Shown: one piece after another, positions 43,932 to 52,419 of the stretch
Layout of the letters: every line of letters begins with the position of its first letter
Numbering within the stretch: the stretch's first letter is position 1
NCBI GenBank assembly: GCA_039814575.1
Contig: JBCCAY010000013.1
Location: 33,227 to 97,226 of the forward strand
Length of the DNA: 64,000 bases
From: MED-G105 sp039814575
Lineage (GTDB): Bacteria > Pseudomonadota > Alphaproteobacteria > Caulobacterales > Parvularculaceae
Direction: 5' to 3'
Notes under the pieces: model-generated
What the model saw: the letters and a program-made list of their open reading frames with translations, nothing else
Told to the model about the DNA's origin: nothing
Database searches by the model: none
Program-made: the position numbers and the translations under genes

Positions 43932-44864
43932 ATGAAGATTTCTGCCAATGGTGTGGCGCTAATTAAGCGCTTTGAGGGGCTGGAGCTGGAGTCCTATGAG
44001 GACATCGCCGGCGTCTGGACCATCGGTTACGGCCATACTGAAACGGCCGGGCCTGGCCAACGGATCACCGACGCAGAGGCTGAGCAGCTTCTGCGACAGG
44101 ATTTAGGTCCGCGGGAACAATCGGTTAGCCGATTGACCAATGTGCCGCTCAATCAGAACGAGTTCGATGCGCTCGTTTCCTTCGTCTATAATGTGGGCTC
44201 AGACGCCTATCGCCGGTCAACGGCGCGCCGGCGGCTAAACGCCGGCGATCGCATCGGCGCCGCAGAAGCGCTCACCTGGTTCAATAAGGCGACGGTTGGC
44301 GGCGTTTTGGTCCCCGTTACGGGCTTGACCCGCCGTCGCGCTGCGGAACGGGCGCTATTTCTGACGCCCGTTGAGCCCGTTGTCGTCAACAATACGAACG
44401 CAATCGATGAAAACACGCGCGCCGCACCGGTCGAAGATCCGCCGCGTCGCGGCAATCTCGGTGAAAGCCGCACAATTCAAGGCGCGACCGTCGCTGGCGG
44501 CGCCGGCGTCGCCGCATCATCCATGGGCCGCAACAGCGCCGATGAACTCGATGAGCGCGAAACTGACATCCAAAACGGCGATGACATTGGCGTTATCGAC
44601 CAAAGCGACAGCGACGCCACCGATGGTTCAGCGACAGACGATATGGGCGTCGGTGATAGCGCTGACATCGGCAGCGACGGCACGGGCGATCGAGCAGGCG
44701 ATGGCACAATTGAGACGACCGAACAGCCAGAATACATTCCAGCGAAGGACGATACCCATCAAGCCGATGCGCAAATTCAGTTGGCGCTAATGATCCTTAT
44801 CGTCCTTGCGGTGGTGTATGTGATTTATGCGCGGATCGAAGACTGGTTCACCTATCGTCGATAA
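43932..44864 (+). CDS. GH24 lysozyme with acidic linker and C-terminal membrane anchor
   Basis: 310 aa. Residues 1-~145 are a phage-type GH24 muramidase: GVALIKRFEGLELESYED, then IGYGHT (catalytic Glu in RFEG, Asp/Thr pair), NQNEFDALVSFVYNVG and RRAAERALFLT. About 145-280 is a low-complexity Asp/Thr/Gly/Ser linker. The last ~25 residues hold a membrane helix (LALMILIVLAVVYVIYARI). No N-terminal signal is seen, so topology is uncertain: C-tail insertion or SAR-like export. No other phage gene is nearby. ATG 43932 follows GAGAGC. Confidence 0.9.
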   Translation: MKISANGVALIKRFEGLELESYEDIAGVWTIGYGHTETAGPGQRITDAEAEQLLRQDLGPREQSVSRLTNVPLNQNEFDALVSFVYNVGSDAYRRSTARRRLNAGDRIGAAEALTWFNKATVGGVLVPVTGLTRRRAAERALFLTPVEPVVVNNTNAIDENTRAAPVEDPPRRGNLGESRTIQGATVAGGAGVAASSMGRNSADELDERETDIQNGDDIGVIDQSDSDATDGSATDDMGVGDSADIGSDGTGDRAGDGTIETTEQPEYIPAKDDTHQADAQIQLALMILIVLAVVYVIYARIEDWFTYRR

Positions 44865-44958
44865 GCTCAGCGCGTTTCGAGCCACCATCAAAAACGTAAT
44901 CGTCAACGCCAATAACAATAGGCGCGAATAACAAAACCATCGTTTCCAATACGACGGA

Positions 44959-45855
44959 TTATGTTTCGCGGCTGCTTTCTTTTTTGGCGTCGGCGTTTCG
45001 CCATATTACGAACCCTACGCTGATGAGAGCAATCGTTCCGCCCACGATGAAATTGAGCGTCAGCGGTTCACCAAGAAGCAGAACGCCGAAAAGCACGCCT
45101 GAAACAGTCACCATCAACGCCGACGAACTAACGATGAAGACGGGCACATTCTGCAAAAGCCAATAAAAACTGCCGTGACCGATGATGGAGGCGCCAACAA
45201 CAGAATAAAGAATGACGGCGATCACGACGGATTTGTCGCCCTCGATAAACGCCTCACCTTGGCCCGTTTCAAACAGAAGCGTGAGTGACCAAAGGACACA
45301 CGCGCCGACAATGGCGGCCCAGGCGAGCAACTCGTGCGGTTTAAAGCCTTTGGCGAGCTTCACAAAAATTGATCCGGTCGCCTCGCATAATGCGCAGCAC
45401 GCCACTAATCCAAAGCCGATCAATACATTTCCATCAGCGGCCCCAGGGGCTTTTTCATACCCCAACGCAATAATAATCACGCCGCTAAGCGCGCATGAGA
45501 TGCCGATAATACGCTTCAGTCCGATGCTTTCCTTCAAAAAGACGGCAGCCAAAAGAGTCGCGAAAGGAATATAGAGCTGATACGCAATAGCGCCCGCCGA
45601 AGCTGTCGCGAGCGATAATCCGGAAAACAGAAATCCGTAGTTTACGCCGCCAAGAAAGACAGCAGCGGCGATAACTGTTCGCATTGTGCCGGGACGCCAC
45701 CTCAAAAACGGCGATAGGATGGCCGCCAACAAGGTCATCCGCAGCGCGCCGTAGAACATTGGCGGCAGCACCCCGACGCCAATCTTAATCACGACGTAGT
45801 GCAGCCCCCAAGCCAGGCACAAAATGCAATAAACTAAAAACTCGCGCCCGTTCAT
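44959..45855 (-). CDS. EamA/DMT-superfamily transporter
   Basis: 298 aa, ten hydrophobic helices in two EamA repeats (first near FLVYCILCLAWGLHYVVIKI, second near LIGFGLVACCALCEATGSIF). Ends in a short basic tail. The substrate (metabolite or amino acid export) is unknown. ATG 45855 is preceded by AAGG at 10 nt; a TTG two codons upstream is possible. Confidence 0.9.
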   Translation of the reverse strand: MNGREFLVYCILCLAWGLHYVVIKIGVGVLPPMFYGALRMTLLAAILSPFLRWRPGTMRTVIAAAVFLGGVNYGFLFSGLSLATASAGAIAYQLYIPFATLLAAVFLKESIGLKRIIGISCALSGVIIIALGYEKAPGAADGNVLIGFGLVACCALCEATGSIFVKLAKGFKPHELLAWAAIVGACVLWSLTLLFETGQGEAFIEGDKSVVIAVILYSVVGASIIGHGSFYWLLQNVPVFIVSSSALMVTVSGVLFGVLLLGEPLTLNFIVGGTIALISVGFVIWRNADAKKESSRET

Positions 45856-46065
45856 AGCCAACGAACCTTCTCATCATAGCGACATGTTTGGGTGGAAAGC
45901 GGTGCTCTGCACGCTTTATTCAGGATAGAGCCTTTAGAGCGTCAGCCCCCAGAGCGCAATCACACACAGAGTGCTCGACATCCAAATCATACGCTCGTGC
46001 TTCCCCAACGCTAACGCCTCGCTACGCACCGAGAGCAGGCGACCCATCATCCCGCCTCACCCAAC

Positions 46066-47598
46066 TTACTTGTTCAAAACCATCAAACGGGTCGTCCGAT
46101 AAAGACGCGCCGATAACAGCACGGCCGCGACGGCGAGACCGGCGACCAATCCCCACCAAACACCGACGGCGCCCCCAAAAACACTACTTTGCGACGCCAA
46201 TCCGAGCCACGCCGCCATCGGAAACCCGACGGCCCAATACGCCACCGCCGTTATGAACATCGGCGCGCGAACGTCTTTTAACGCTCGGAGCGCTTGATTG
46301 GCCGCAACTTGTATGGCGTCAAAAATCATGAAAATCGCCGCCATACGAATAAACACGCCAGCGAAAGCGCCGACGGCGACGTGCGCTGCATCCGTCGCGT
46401 CCAAATTGAGATACGCCGACGCCACAATATGCGGCGCAAAAAACGCAAAGACCGCGAGCGGAGCCACGATGGCGGCGCTTAATCCAATCGTTAGAGCTGC
46501 GGCGCGGCGCAAACGCCCTATATCACCCGCGCCGGCGGCGAGCCCTACCCGCACGGCGCCGCCCATCGAGAATCCAAGCGGAATCATAAAGACAAGCGCC
46601 GCGAAATTCAGCGCGACTTGAAACGCCGCCATTTCCTCAACGCCAATGCGTCCCATCAAAAAGACCGCGCCATTGAACAACAGCCCCTCGAAGGTGATCG
46701 TAATCGAAATCGGCGCGCCAAGCCGCAAGACTTCGCCAAGACGGGTCCAATCGGGTCGCCAGCTCCGTGAAAAAATATCGAACGCACGCGCTTTTTCATT
46801 GGTGTAGCAATAAACAGCCAGCAACGCGAAGCCGGCCATATTGGATAAAGCCGATGCGATCCCGGCGCCGACAAGGTTCAGAGCCGGGGCGCCGAAATGT
46901 CCGAATATGAATACATAGTTCAGAAATGCATTGAGCAAGGTCGTCACGACAATGATCAATAAGGGCGTGCGCGTCAGTCCGAGCGCCGCAAGGAAGTTCC
47001 TTAAAACGAGCATGCCGGTGAAAAACCACCAACCGGGCGCCAGCGCCAAAACGTAAGGCCCGGCGAGTTCGGCCAGTTCCGGCGGCTGACCAAGCGCCAG
47101 CGCGATTTGCGGCGTCATCGCAAAGAGCGCCAAGGCGAACGGAAACATCAGGGCTAACGCCCACAATCCCATACGAACCGAACGGCGCACGCCGGCATAG
47201 TCTTGGGCGTCCGCGCCGATCGCTTGTGACACCATCGGCGAAATCGCCATCGCCGGGCCAAGGCCAGCCATATAGGCGGTCGTGAAAATGACGACGCCGA
47301 GCGCTGACGCCGCGAGCGCTTCGGGCCCGAGGCGCGCAATCATCAAAACGTCGACGGTGTTGACCGAGAATTGCACCAATTGCGTGAGCGCCATCGGCGC
47401 GCCAAGCGCTGCTAGCGCCAACGCTTCGCGTCGCCAAGCACTGAGGCGCGATCGACCGTCGCCAGGATTATCGCCAGCACGATTGCCAGCGCTATTGGAA
47501 GACCGAAGACTGCCCGGTGGTTCATCGCCCAAAGCGCCCCAATCAGGCCGCTCGGCAGAGGGGATCGTTCTGTCGCCCACGGGTTTATCGCCATCCAC
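46066..47598 (-). CDS. MATE-family efflux transporter
   Basis: 510 aa, twelve helices with the NorM-like start LGAPMALTQLVQFSVNTVDV and the second half repeating the fold (LRLGAPISITITFEGLLFNG). Exports cationic drugs or metabolites by Na+ or H+ antiport; the substrate is unknown. The ~50-residue N-terminus before the first helix is polar. Start GTG 47598 has AGAAG upstream; a TTG at residue 22 is possible. Confidence 0.92.
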   Translation of the reverse strand: MDGDKPVGDRTIPSAERPDWGALGDEPPGSLRSSNSAGNRAGDNPGDGRSRLSAWRREALALAALGAPMALTQLVQFSVNTVDVLMIARLGPEALAASALGVVIFTTAYMAGLGPAMAISPMVSQAIGADAQDYAGVRRSVRMGLWALALMFPFALALFAMTPQIALALGQPPELAELAGPYVLALAPGWWFFTGMLVLRNFLAALGLTRTPLLIIVVTTLLNAFLNYVFIFGHFGAPALNLVGAGIASALSNMAGFALLAVYCYTNEKARAFDIFSRSWRPDWTRLGEVLRLGAPISITITFEGLLFNGAVFLMGRIGVEEMAAFQVALNFAALVFMIPLGFSMGGAVRVGLAAGAGDIGRLRRAAALTIGLSAAIVAPLAVFAFFAPHIVASAYLNLDATDAAHVAVGAFAGVFIRMAAIFMIFDAIQVAANQALRALKDVRAPMFITAVAYWAVGFPMAAWLGLASQSSVFGGAVGVWWGLVAGLAVAAVLLSARLYRTTRLMVLNK

Positions 47599-47710
47599 TT
47601 ATATCTTCTGAAGCCGCACCAAGCCGTGTCGCTGATGGGCTGCGGGTCTTCGGTCGTCAGACAATTAAAATCAAGAGAAAACCACCGGCCGTTAGTCTCA
47701 TACGTCCTTA

Positions 47711-48367
47711 TCACCCGAGGAGCGATTTCACGCGCGCTTTTAGATGCGGCAGCAACGCCTCTTCGAACCAGGGATTTTTCTTAATCCATCCATTATTCCG
47801 CCAAGACGGATGCGGCAATGGCAGCACCGCCGGCCCATAGGAGCGCCAAGCCGCGACGGTGTCCGTCAAGGTTTTGCGGGCGTCTGGGCCGAGCGCCCAA
47901 ACTTGCGCGTATCGACCGACAAGAAGCGTCAACGCCGGCGGCGCAATGGCGGCCTCAAGGCGCGGCCGCCAGGTCTCAGCGCAGATATTCGGCGGCGGTT
48001 TATCACCCCCGTTCTTGTCATAGCCGGGGAAACAAAACGCCATCGGCGCGATGATGAAGTTCCGCGGGTCGTAAAAGGTTGCTTCATCGACGCCGAGCCA
48101 GTCACGCAACCGTACGCCCGAAGGGTCAAGGAAGGTGCGCCCCAATTGATGCGCGCGATTACCCGGGGCCTGAGAAAAAATCGCGATGGCGGCGCCTTCA
48201 GCAATCTGAAAAAGCGGCCGCGGAGAATGCTCAAAAGAACCGGCGCACAGACGGCAGGCGCTTATTTCTTCGGTCAAACGCGCTAACGACGCGGCGTTTG
48301 GCTCTCCCGACGCCCGAGAGCGCTGTTGTGCGCCGCGGCGATTGCCTTGGGCGACAATTTCCGTCAT
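47711..48367 (-). CDS. Uracil-DNA glycosylase-family protein
   Basis: 218 aa. An early CRLC motif, then AIFSQAPGNRAHQLGRTFLD and SGVRLRDWLG. The middle has FIIAPMAFCFPG, and the C-terminus LPLPHPSWRNNGWIKKNPWF. This fits the UDG superfamily group close to families 4/5 (COG1573-like), which excise uracil, though two of the four Fe-S cysteines of family 4 are not obvious. ATG 48367 lies 110 nt from the divergent phosphomannomutase start. Confidence 0.85.
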   Translation of the reverse strand: MTEIVAQGNRRGAQQRSRASGEPNAASLARLTEEISACRLCAGSFEHSPRPLFQIAEGAAIAIFSQAPGNRAHQLGRTFLDPSGVRLRDWLGVDEATFYDPRNFIIAPMAFCFPGYDKNGGDKPPPNICAETWRPRLEAAIAPPALTLLVGRYAQVWALGPDARKTLTDTVAAWRSYGPAVLPLPHPSWRNNGWIKKNPWFEEALLPHLKARVKSLLG

Positions 48368-48477
48368 TCGTTCGACCAATCTCGTATTGAGCGCGCCTGG
48401 ATGTCGAAGACCTCTATTGGCCCGCCTTCCGACCGCCGAGCATCCACGCCGCGGTCCGTCATTGGAGTGATAAGGCC

Positions 48478-50007
48478 ATGTCCGACGCCCAAACCGCAAG
48501 CGCTGAAATTTTGCCCGTCCCACAACCCTCTATCCCCGACAACACGCTCGCCTATGAGACGACGCCATTGGTGAAGCCGACGGGATTTCGCGAGTATGAC
48601 GCGCGCTGGCTCTTCGGCCCGGAAATCAACCTTCTCGGCATCCAAGCGCTCGGCCAAGGCCTCGGCACGCTCATCCGCGAACTCGGCAAAGAGCCGAAGA
48701 TCGTCGTCGGCCACGATTTCCGCAGCTATTCTTTATCCATCAAGCAAGCGTTGACCGTTGGCCTGATGAGCGCCGGCATGGAAGTCTTGGACATCGGCCT
48801 CGCTTTGTCGCCGGTCGCTTACTTCGCGCAGTTCGAACTCGACGCCCCATGCGTCGCCATGGTGACGGCAAGCCACAATGAAAACGGCTGGACGGGCGTA
48901 AAAATGGGCGCCGCACGGCCGCTTACTTTTGGTCCGGAGGAAATGGGCCGCCTTAAGGACATTGTTCTAAAGGGCGCCTATAAATCCTACGCTGGCGGAG
49001 CCTATCGCGCCGTCGCGGGCCTGCGCGAGCGTTATATCGAAGACCTCGTCCAAAACACTGAGATAAAACGCGACATGACCGTGATCGCCGCGTGCGGCAA
49101 CGGCACCGCAGGCGCTTATGCGCCGGAAACGCTCTCCCGGCTTGGCCTGAACGTCATCCCCATGGACGCCGATCTTGACCACAGCTTCCCGAAATATAAT
49201 CCGAACCCAGAAGACTTAACGATGCTCCACGCCATGCGCGACGCCGTTAAAGAGCACAACGCCGACGTGGCGCTCGGTTTTGACGGCGACGGCGATCGTT
49301 GCGGCGTCGTCGACGACGAGGGTGAAGAAATCTTCGCCGATAAAATTGGTGTGCTGATCGCCCGCGATCTTTCCAGCCTCAATCCTGGCGCGCAATTCGT
49401 CGTAGATGTTAAATCAACAGGTCTTTTCGTCACTGATCCCGTTCTCATCGAAAACAAAGCTGAAACGCTCTATTGGAAGACGGGGCACTCCTATATCAAG
49501 CGCAAAAGCCACGAGATCGGCGCCCTCGCCGGTTTTGAAAAGTCAGGGCACTTCTTTTTCAATCAACCGATCGGCCGCGGCTATGACGACGGCCTGGTCG
49601 CCGCAATCGCACTTTTACAGATGCTCGACCGCAATCCGGACAAAAAACTCTCCGACTTGCGCAAATCTCTGCCGCAGACTTGGCAGTCACCGACCATGTC
49701 GCCGAAATGCGCCGATGAAGAAAAATACGCCGTCGTGGAGAAAGTCGTCAGCGCCATTCAGGCAAAAGCCAATGCGGGCGAGACTGTCATTGGGCAGAAA
49801 ATCCGTGACGTCGTTACGGTTAACGGCGTCCGCGTCACGGCCGAAGACGGCACCTGGGGCCTCGTTCGGGCTTCATCCAATAAGCCGGAGCTTGTGGTGG
49901 TCGTCGAAAGCCCGACCTCAGAAGCCAATATGAAGGCGATGTTCGCTGAGCTCGACGCTCTCCTCTCGACGCATCCGGAAGTCGGCGCTTATAATCAAAA
50001 AATCTGA
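48478..50007 (+). CDS. Phosphomannomutase/phosphoglucomutase (AlgC-like)
   Basis: 509 aa. Alpha-D-phosphohexomutase: phosphoserine loop TASHNENGWTGVKMG, Mg loop DGDGDRCGVVD, sugar-binding GFEKSGHFFF, and the phosphate-binding C-terminal segment WGLVRASSNKPELVVV. It interconverts mannose-6-P/mannose-1-P (or the glucose pair), feeding GDP-mannose or UDP-glucose for EPS and LPS. GGAG lies about 10 nt before the ATG. Confidence 0.93.
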   Translation: MSDAQTASAEILPVPQPSIPDNTLAYETTPLVKPTGFREYDARWLFGPEINLLGIQALGQGLGTLIRELGKEPKIVVGHDFRSYSLSIKQALTVGLMSAGMEVLDIGLALSPVAYFAQFELDAPCVAMVTASHNENGWTGVKMGAARPLTFGPEEMGRLKDIVLKGAYKSYAGGAYRAVAGLRERYIEDLVQNTEIKRDMTVIAACGNGTAGAYAPETLSRLGLNVIPMDADLDHSFPKYNPNPEDLTMLHAMRDAVKEHNADVALGFDGDGDRCGVVDDEGEEIFADKIGVLIARDLSSLNPGAQFVVDVKSTGLFVTDPVLIENKAETLYWKTGHSYIKRKSHEIGALAGFEKSGHFFFNQPIGRGYDDGLVAAIALLQMLDRNPDKKLSDLRKSLPQTWQSPTMSPKCADEEKYAVVEKVVSAIQAKANAGETVIGQKIRDVVTVNGVRVTAEDGTWGLVRASSNKPELVVVVESPTSEANMKAMFAELDALLSTHPEVGAYNQKI

Positions 50008-50088
50008 GGCTGATGGGCGTGTGCGTTAACCATTTTCACGCCGGCGCAGTTTAATAAAGCGTTGTTCGGTCGCGAGTAAGGGCATGCC

Positions 50089-51150
50089 ATGCAAGGACAA
50101 CGTTTTTCATTTCGACGCGCTGCGTCGAGTTTGACGCAAAGTCTCGCCGTCGGCGCGTTTGTCGCCGCAGGCCTTAATGTCGCGGGCGCCGTTTCGGGAG
50201 GAGCGGCGGCGCAAGACACCGCGCCGGAAATGGTTGCTTCAGACGCTCCCGACACGATTGAATCTATTCTCACAACCCTAGACGGCGCGACGGCCTCAGC
50301 GCCTTCGGCAACGCAAGGCGCTGATCCGCTCAGAAACGACGCCCCGGCCATGTGGCGCCTCGCTGACGCCGACACCGAGATTTACCTTTTCGGCACGTTT
50401 CACATTCTACCGCCCGGCGTTAATTGGCGCACAGAAACCTACGACGCCGCCATGACAGCGAGCGCTATCACCATGGTCGAGGCCGACTTATCGGCCCCAA
50501 ACAAAGACCAGCATATGCTCGAACTTTTATCGGAGTACGGATACAATCCGGCCGGCGTGACGCTGACCGACACGATCGGTGTTTTACGCGCCCAACGTTT
50601 GAAAGAAGTCGCTGCTCGCTTCGGCATGCAAGGCGATTTGCTTGAAGCGCAGCGCCCGTGGCTCGCGCTCGTCACGCTCTCCGCTCTCGCCCTAAAAGAA
50701 GCAGGCTTCGATGAACTAAACGGCGTTGAAACGCTGGTCTTGCAGCGCGCCACGATGGAAGGCGACAGTTTCGATTATTTTGAAACGCTCGAAGATCAAA
50801 TCGTCACCCTCGCCTCGCTCGGCGATGAAGACATGCTCGCCAATTTCGACGCGACCATGGCGCAGTTCGATGACTTCCAAGTTTATACACAGATTATGCT
50901 CGACGCCTGGCGCACCGGCGACCTTGAAGCCCTCGACACTTCCGTTCTCGGAGAACTGCGTCGCGACTCGCCAAAAGCATTTGACGCCCTCATCGTATCA
51001 CGCAATCGCAAATGGATGACGCGCGTGATTGATTTGATGGAAGGCGACGGCAGCTATTTCATCGCCGTCGGCGCCGGCCACCTTGTCGGTGAAGACAGCC
51101 TCGTTGATTTATTAGTCGAGCGCGGCTACGCCGTCGACCGCATCCAATAG
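50089..51150 (+). CDS. TraB/GumN-family protein
   Basis: 353 aa. TraB/GumN fold: MWRLADADTEIYLFGTFHIL near residue 85-104 (GTxH motif), VEADLS, and the C-terminal FIAVGAGHLVGEDSLVDLL with the paired GxxH. Family members are proposed metalloproteases or proteins linked to pilus/EPS functions; activity is not established. An N-terminal ~85-residue Ala/Thr-rich part contains a signal-like stretch. Its last 39 nt overlap dusA on the opposite strand. Confidence 0.9.
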   Translation: MQGQRFSFRRAASSLTQSLAVGAFVAAGLNVAGAVSGGAAAQDTAPEMVASDAPDTIESILTTLDGATASAPSATQGADPLRNDAPAMWRLADADTEIYLFGTFHILPPGVNWRTETYDAAMTASAITMVEADLSAPNKDQHMLELLSEYGYNPAGVTLTDTIGVLRAQRLKEVAARFGMQGDLLEAQRPWLALVTLSALALKEAGFDELNGVETLVLQRATMEGDSFDYFETLEDQIVTLASLGDEDMLANFDATMAQFDDFQVYTQIMLDAWRTGDLEALDTSVLGELRRDSPKAFDALIVSRNRKWMTRVIDLMEGDGSYFIAVGAGHLVGEDSLVDLLVERGYAVDRIQ

Positions 51151-52152
51151 CCTTTGTCGCTCCGCCGCTTTCGCTCGGGCGGCTTTCACCTCTGCATAGG
51201 CATGGCGTAATACATCCGCAGGCGTCGCGGCGCCCTCAATGGAAAGACGCCGCCGCCATTGCTTTGCACCGGGCGTTCCTTGGAAAAGCCCATGCATATG
51301 GCGCACGACATGATGCGGACGCACGCCCGTCGCCGCCATCGTCTCGACATAGCTTTGCATTTCATCGATAACCGCATCAATACGTTCATGGTTCGAAGCG
51401 CTCGGCGGCTCGTCGAACAGCGCTTCATCGACATCCAGTAGCAGTCCGGGCGTTCCGTAAGCGCCGCGCCCCAACATAACGCCGTCGACGAAGTCTAATT
51501 CTTCAGAACACTGCTCAATGGTTTCTAAGCCGCCATTGAGGATAATCGTTAGATCGGCCCGCGCTTGCTTCATACGGCGCACAATATCGTAGTCCAAGGG
51601 CGGGATTTCACGGTTTTCTTTCGGACTCAATCCCTGTAGCCACGCTTTGCGAGCATGAATGATGAAGACCTGACAGCCCGCCTTAGCGACCGTTTCGATG
51701 AAATTCGGTAGAACCGTTTCGGGATCTTGATCATCAACGCCAATCCGAGACTTCACCGTTACGAGGCAGTCGACGGCCGCGTTCATGGCCGCGACGCAGT
51801 CCGCGACGAGCGCCGGCGTGCGCATAAGACAGGCGCCGAATGCACCGGACTGCACCCGGTCCGACGGACAGCCGACATTCAAATTGATTTCTTGATAGCC
51901 GAACTCAGCGCCAATGCGCGCGGCCGCCGCCAAGGCCTTGGGGTCGGAGCCGCCGAGCTGCAAGGCGACCGGATGCTCCACCGCACTATAGCCGAGCAAG
52001 CGATCACGGTCGCCATGAATGACCGCTTCGGCCGTCACCATCTCCGTATAGAGAAGGGCGCGCTTCGTCAGTAAACGGTGAAAGTATCGGCAATGCCGAT
52101 CCGTCCCATCCATCATCGGGGCGACGCAAAAACGATGGGCGTGAAAAGTCAA
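51112..52152 (-). CDS. dusA: tRNA-dihydrouridine synthase A
   Basis: 346 aa FMN enzyme reducing uridine to dihydrouridine in the tRNA D-loop. Seen: FCVAPMMDGTDRHCRYFHRL, VALQLGGSDP, EINLNVGCPSDRV (catalytic Cys in NVGCPS), VKSRIG, HARKAWLQGLSPKENREIPP and GRGAYGTP. DusA-specific N-terminus. Start TTG 52152 with AAGGG 8 nt upstream; no ATG fits. Overlaps the traB-like gene tail to tail by 39 nt. Confidence 0.94.
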   Translation of the reverse strand: MTFHAHRFCVAPMMDGTDRHCRYFHRLLTKRALLYTEMVTAEAVIHGDRDRLLGYSAVEHPVALQLGGSDPKALAAAARIGAEFGYQEINLNVGCPSDRVQSGAFGACLMRTPALVADCVAAMNAAVDCLVTVKSRIGVDDQDPETVLPNFIETVAKAGCQVFIIHARKAWLQGLSPKENREIPPLDYDIVRRMKQARADLTIILNGGLETIEQCSEELDFVDGVMLGRGAYGTPGLLLDVDEALFDEPPSASNHERIDAVIDEMQSYVETMAATGVRPHHVVRHMHGLFQGTPGAKQWRRRLSIEGAATPADVLRHAYAEVKAARAKAAERQRLLDAVDGVAALD

Positions 52153-52419
52153 AAACTCGACCCTTAGGAATTAATAATACCGGCGATCTAACGCCTCGAA
52201 ACGTGCAGCCTATATAAGGCTATTAGCGAGACCGGCAATATCATGGATCAGCGTCAAATTACCGTCGGTTACGAGAAACAAGGCTGTTAGCGCCGCGCAG
52301 ACGACCATTCTTGATCTTCGCCATGTGCCGCCCATAAGGTGAATTCCGCGCAAGCGAGGCCTCGGCATGCGCGACGCGCCCCTACGACGACGCCATCTCA
52401 GCATGGGAGACCACCGCCA

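Noticed and set aside
43708..43932. A 74-codon minus-strand frame between the YbjN-like and lysozyme genes
   Set aside because: No family match, it would occupy the divergent promoter region, and its start overlaps the lysozyme start codon.
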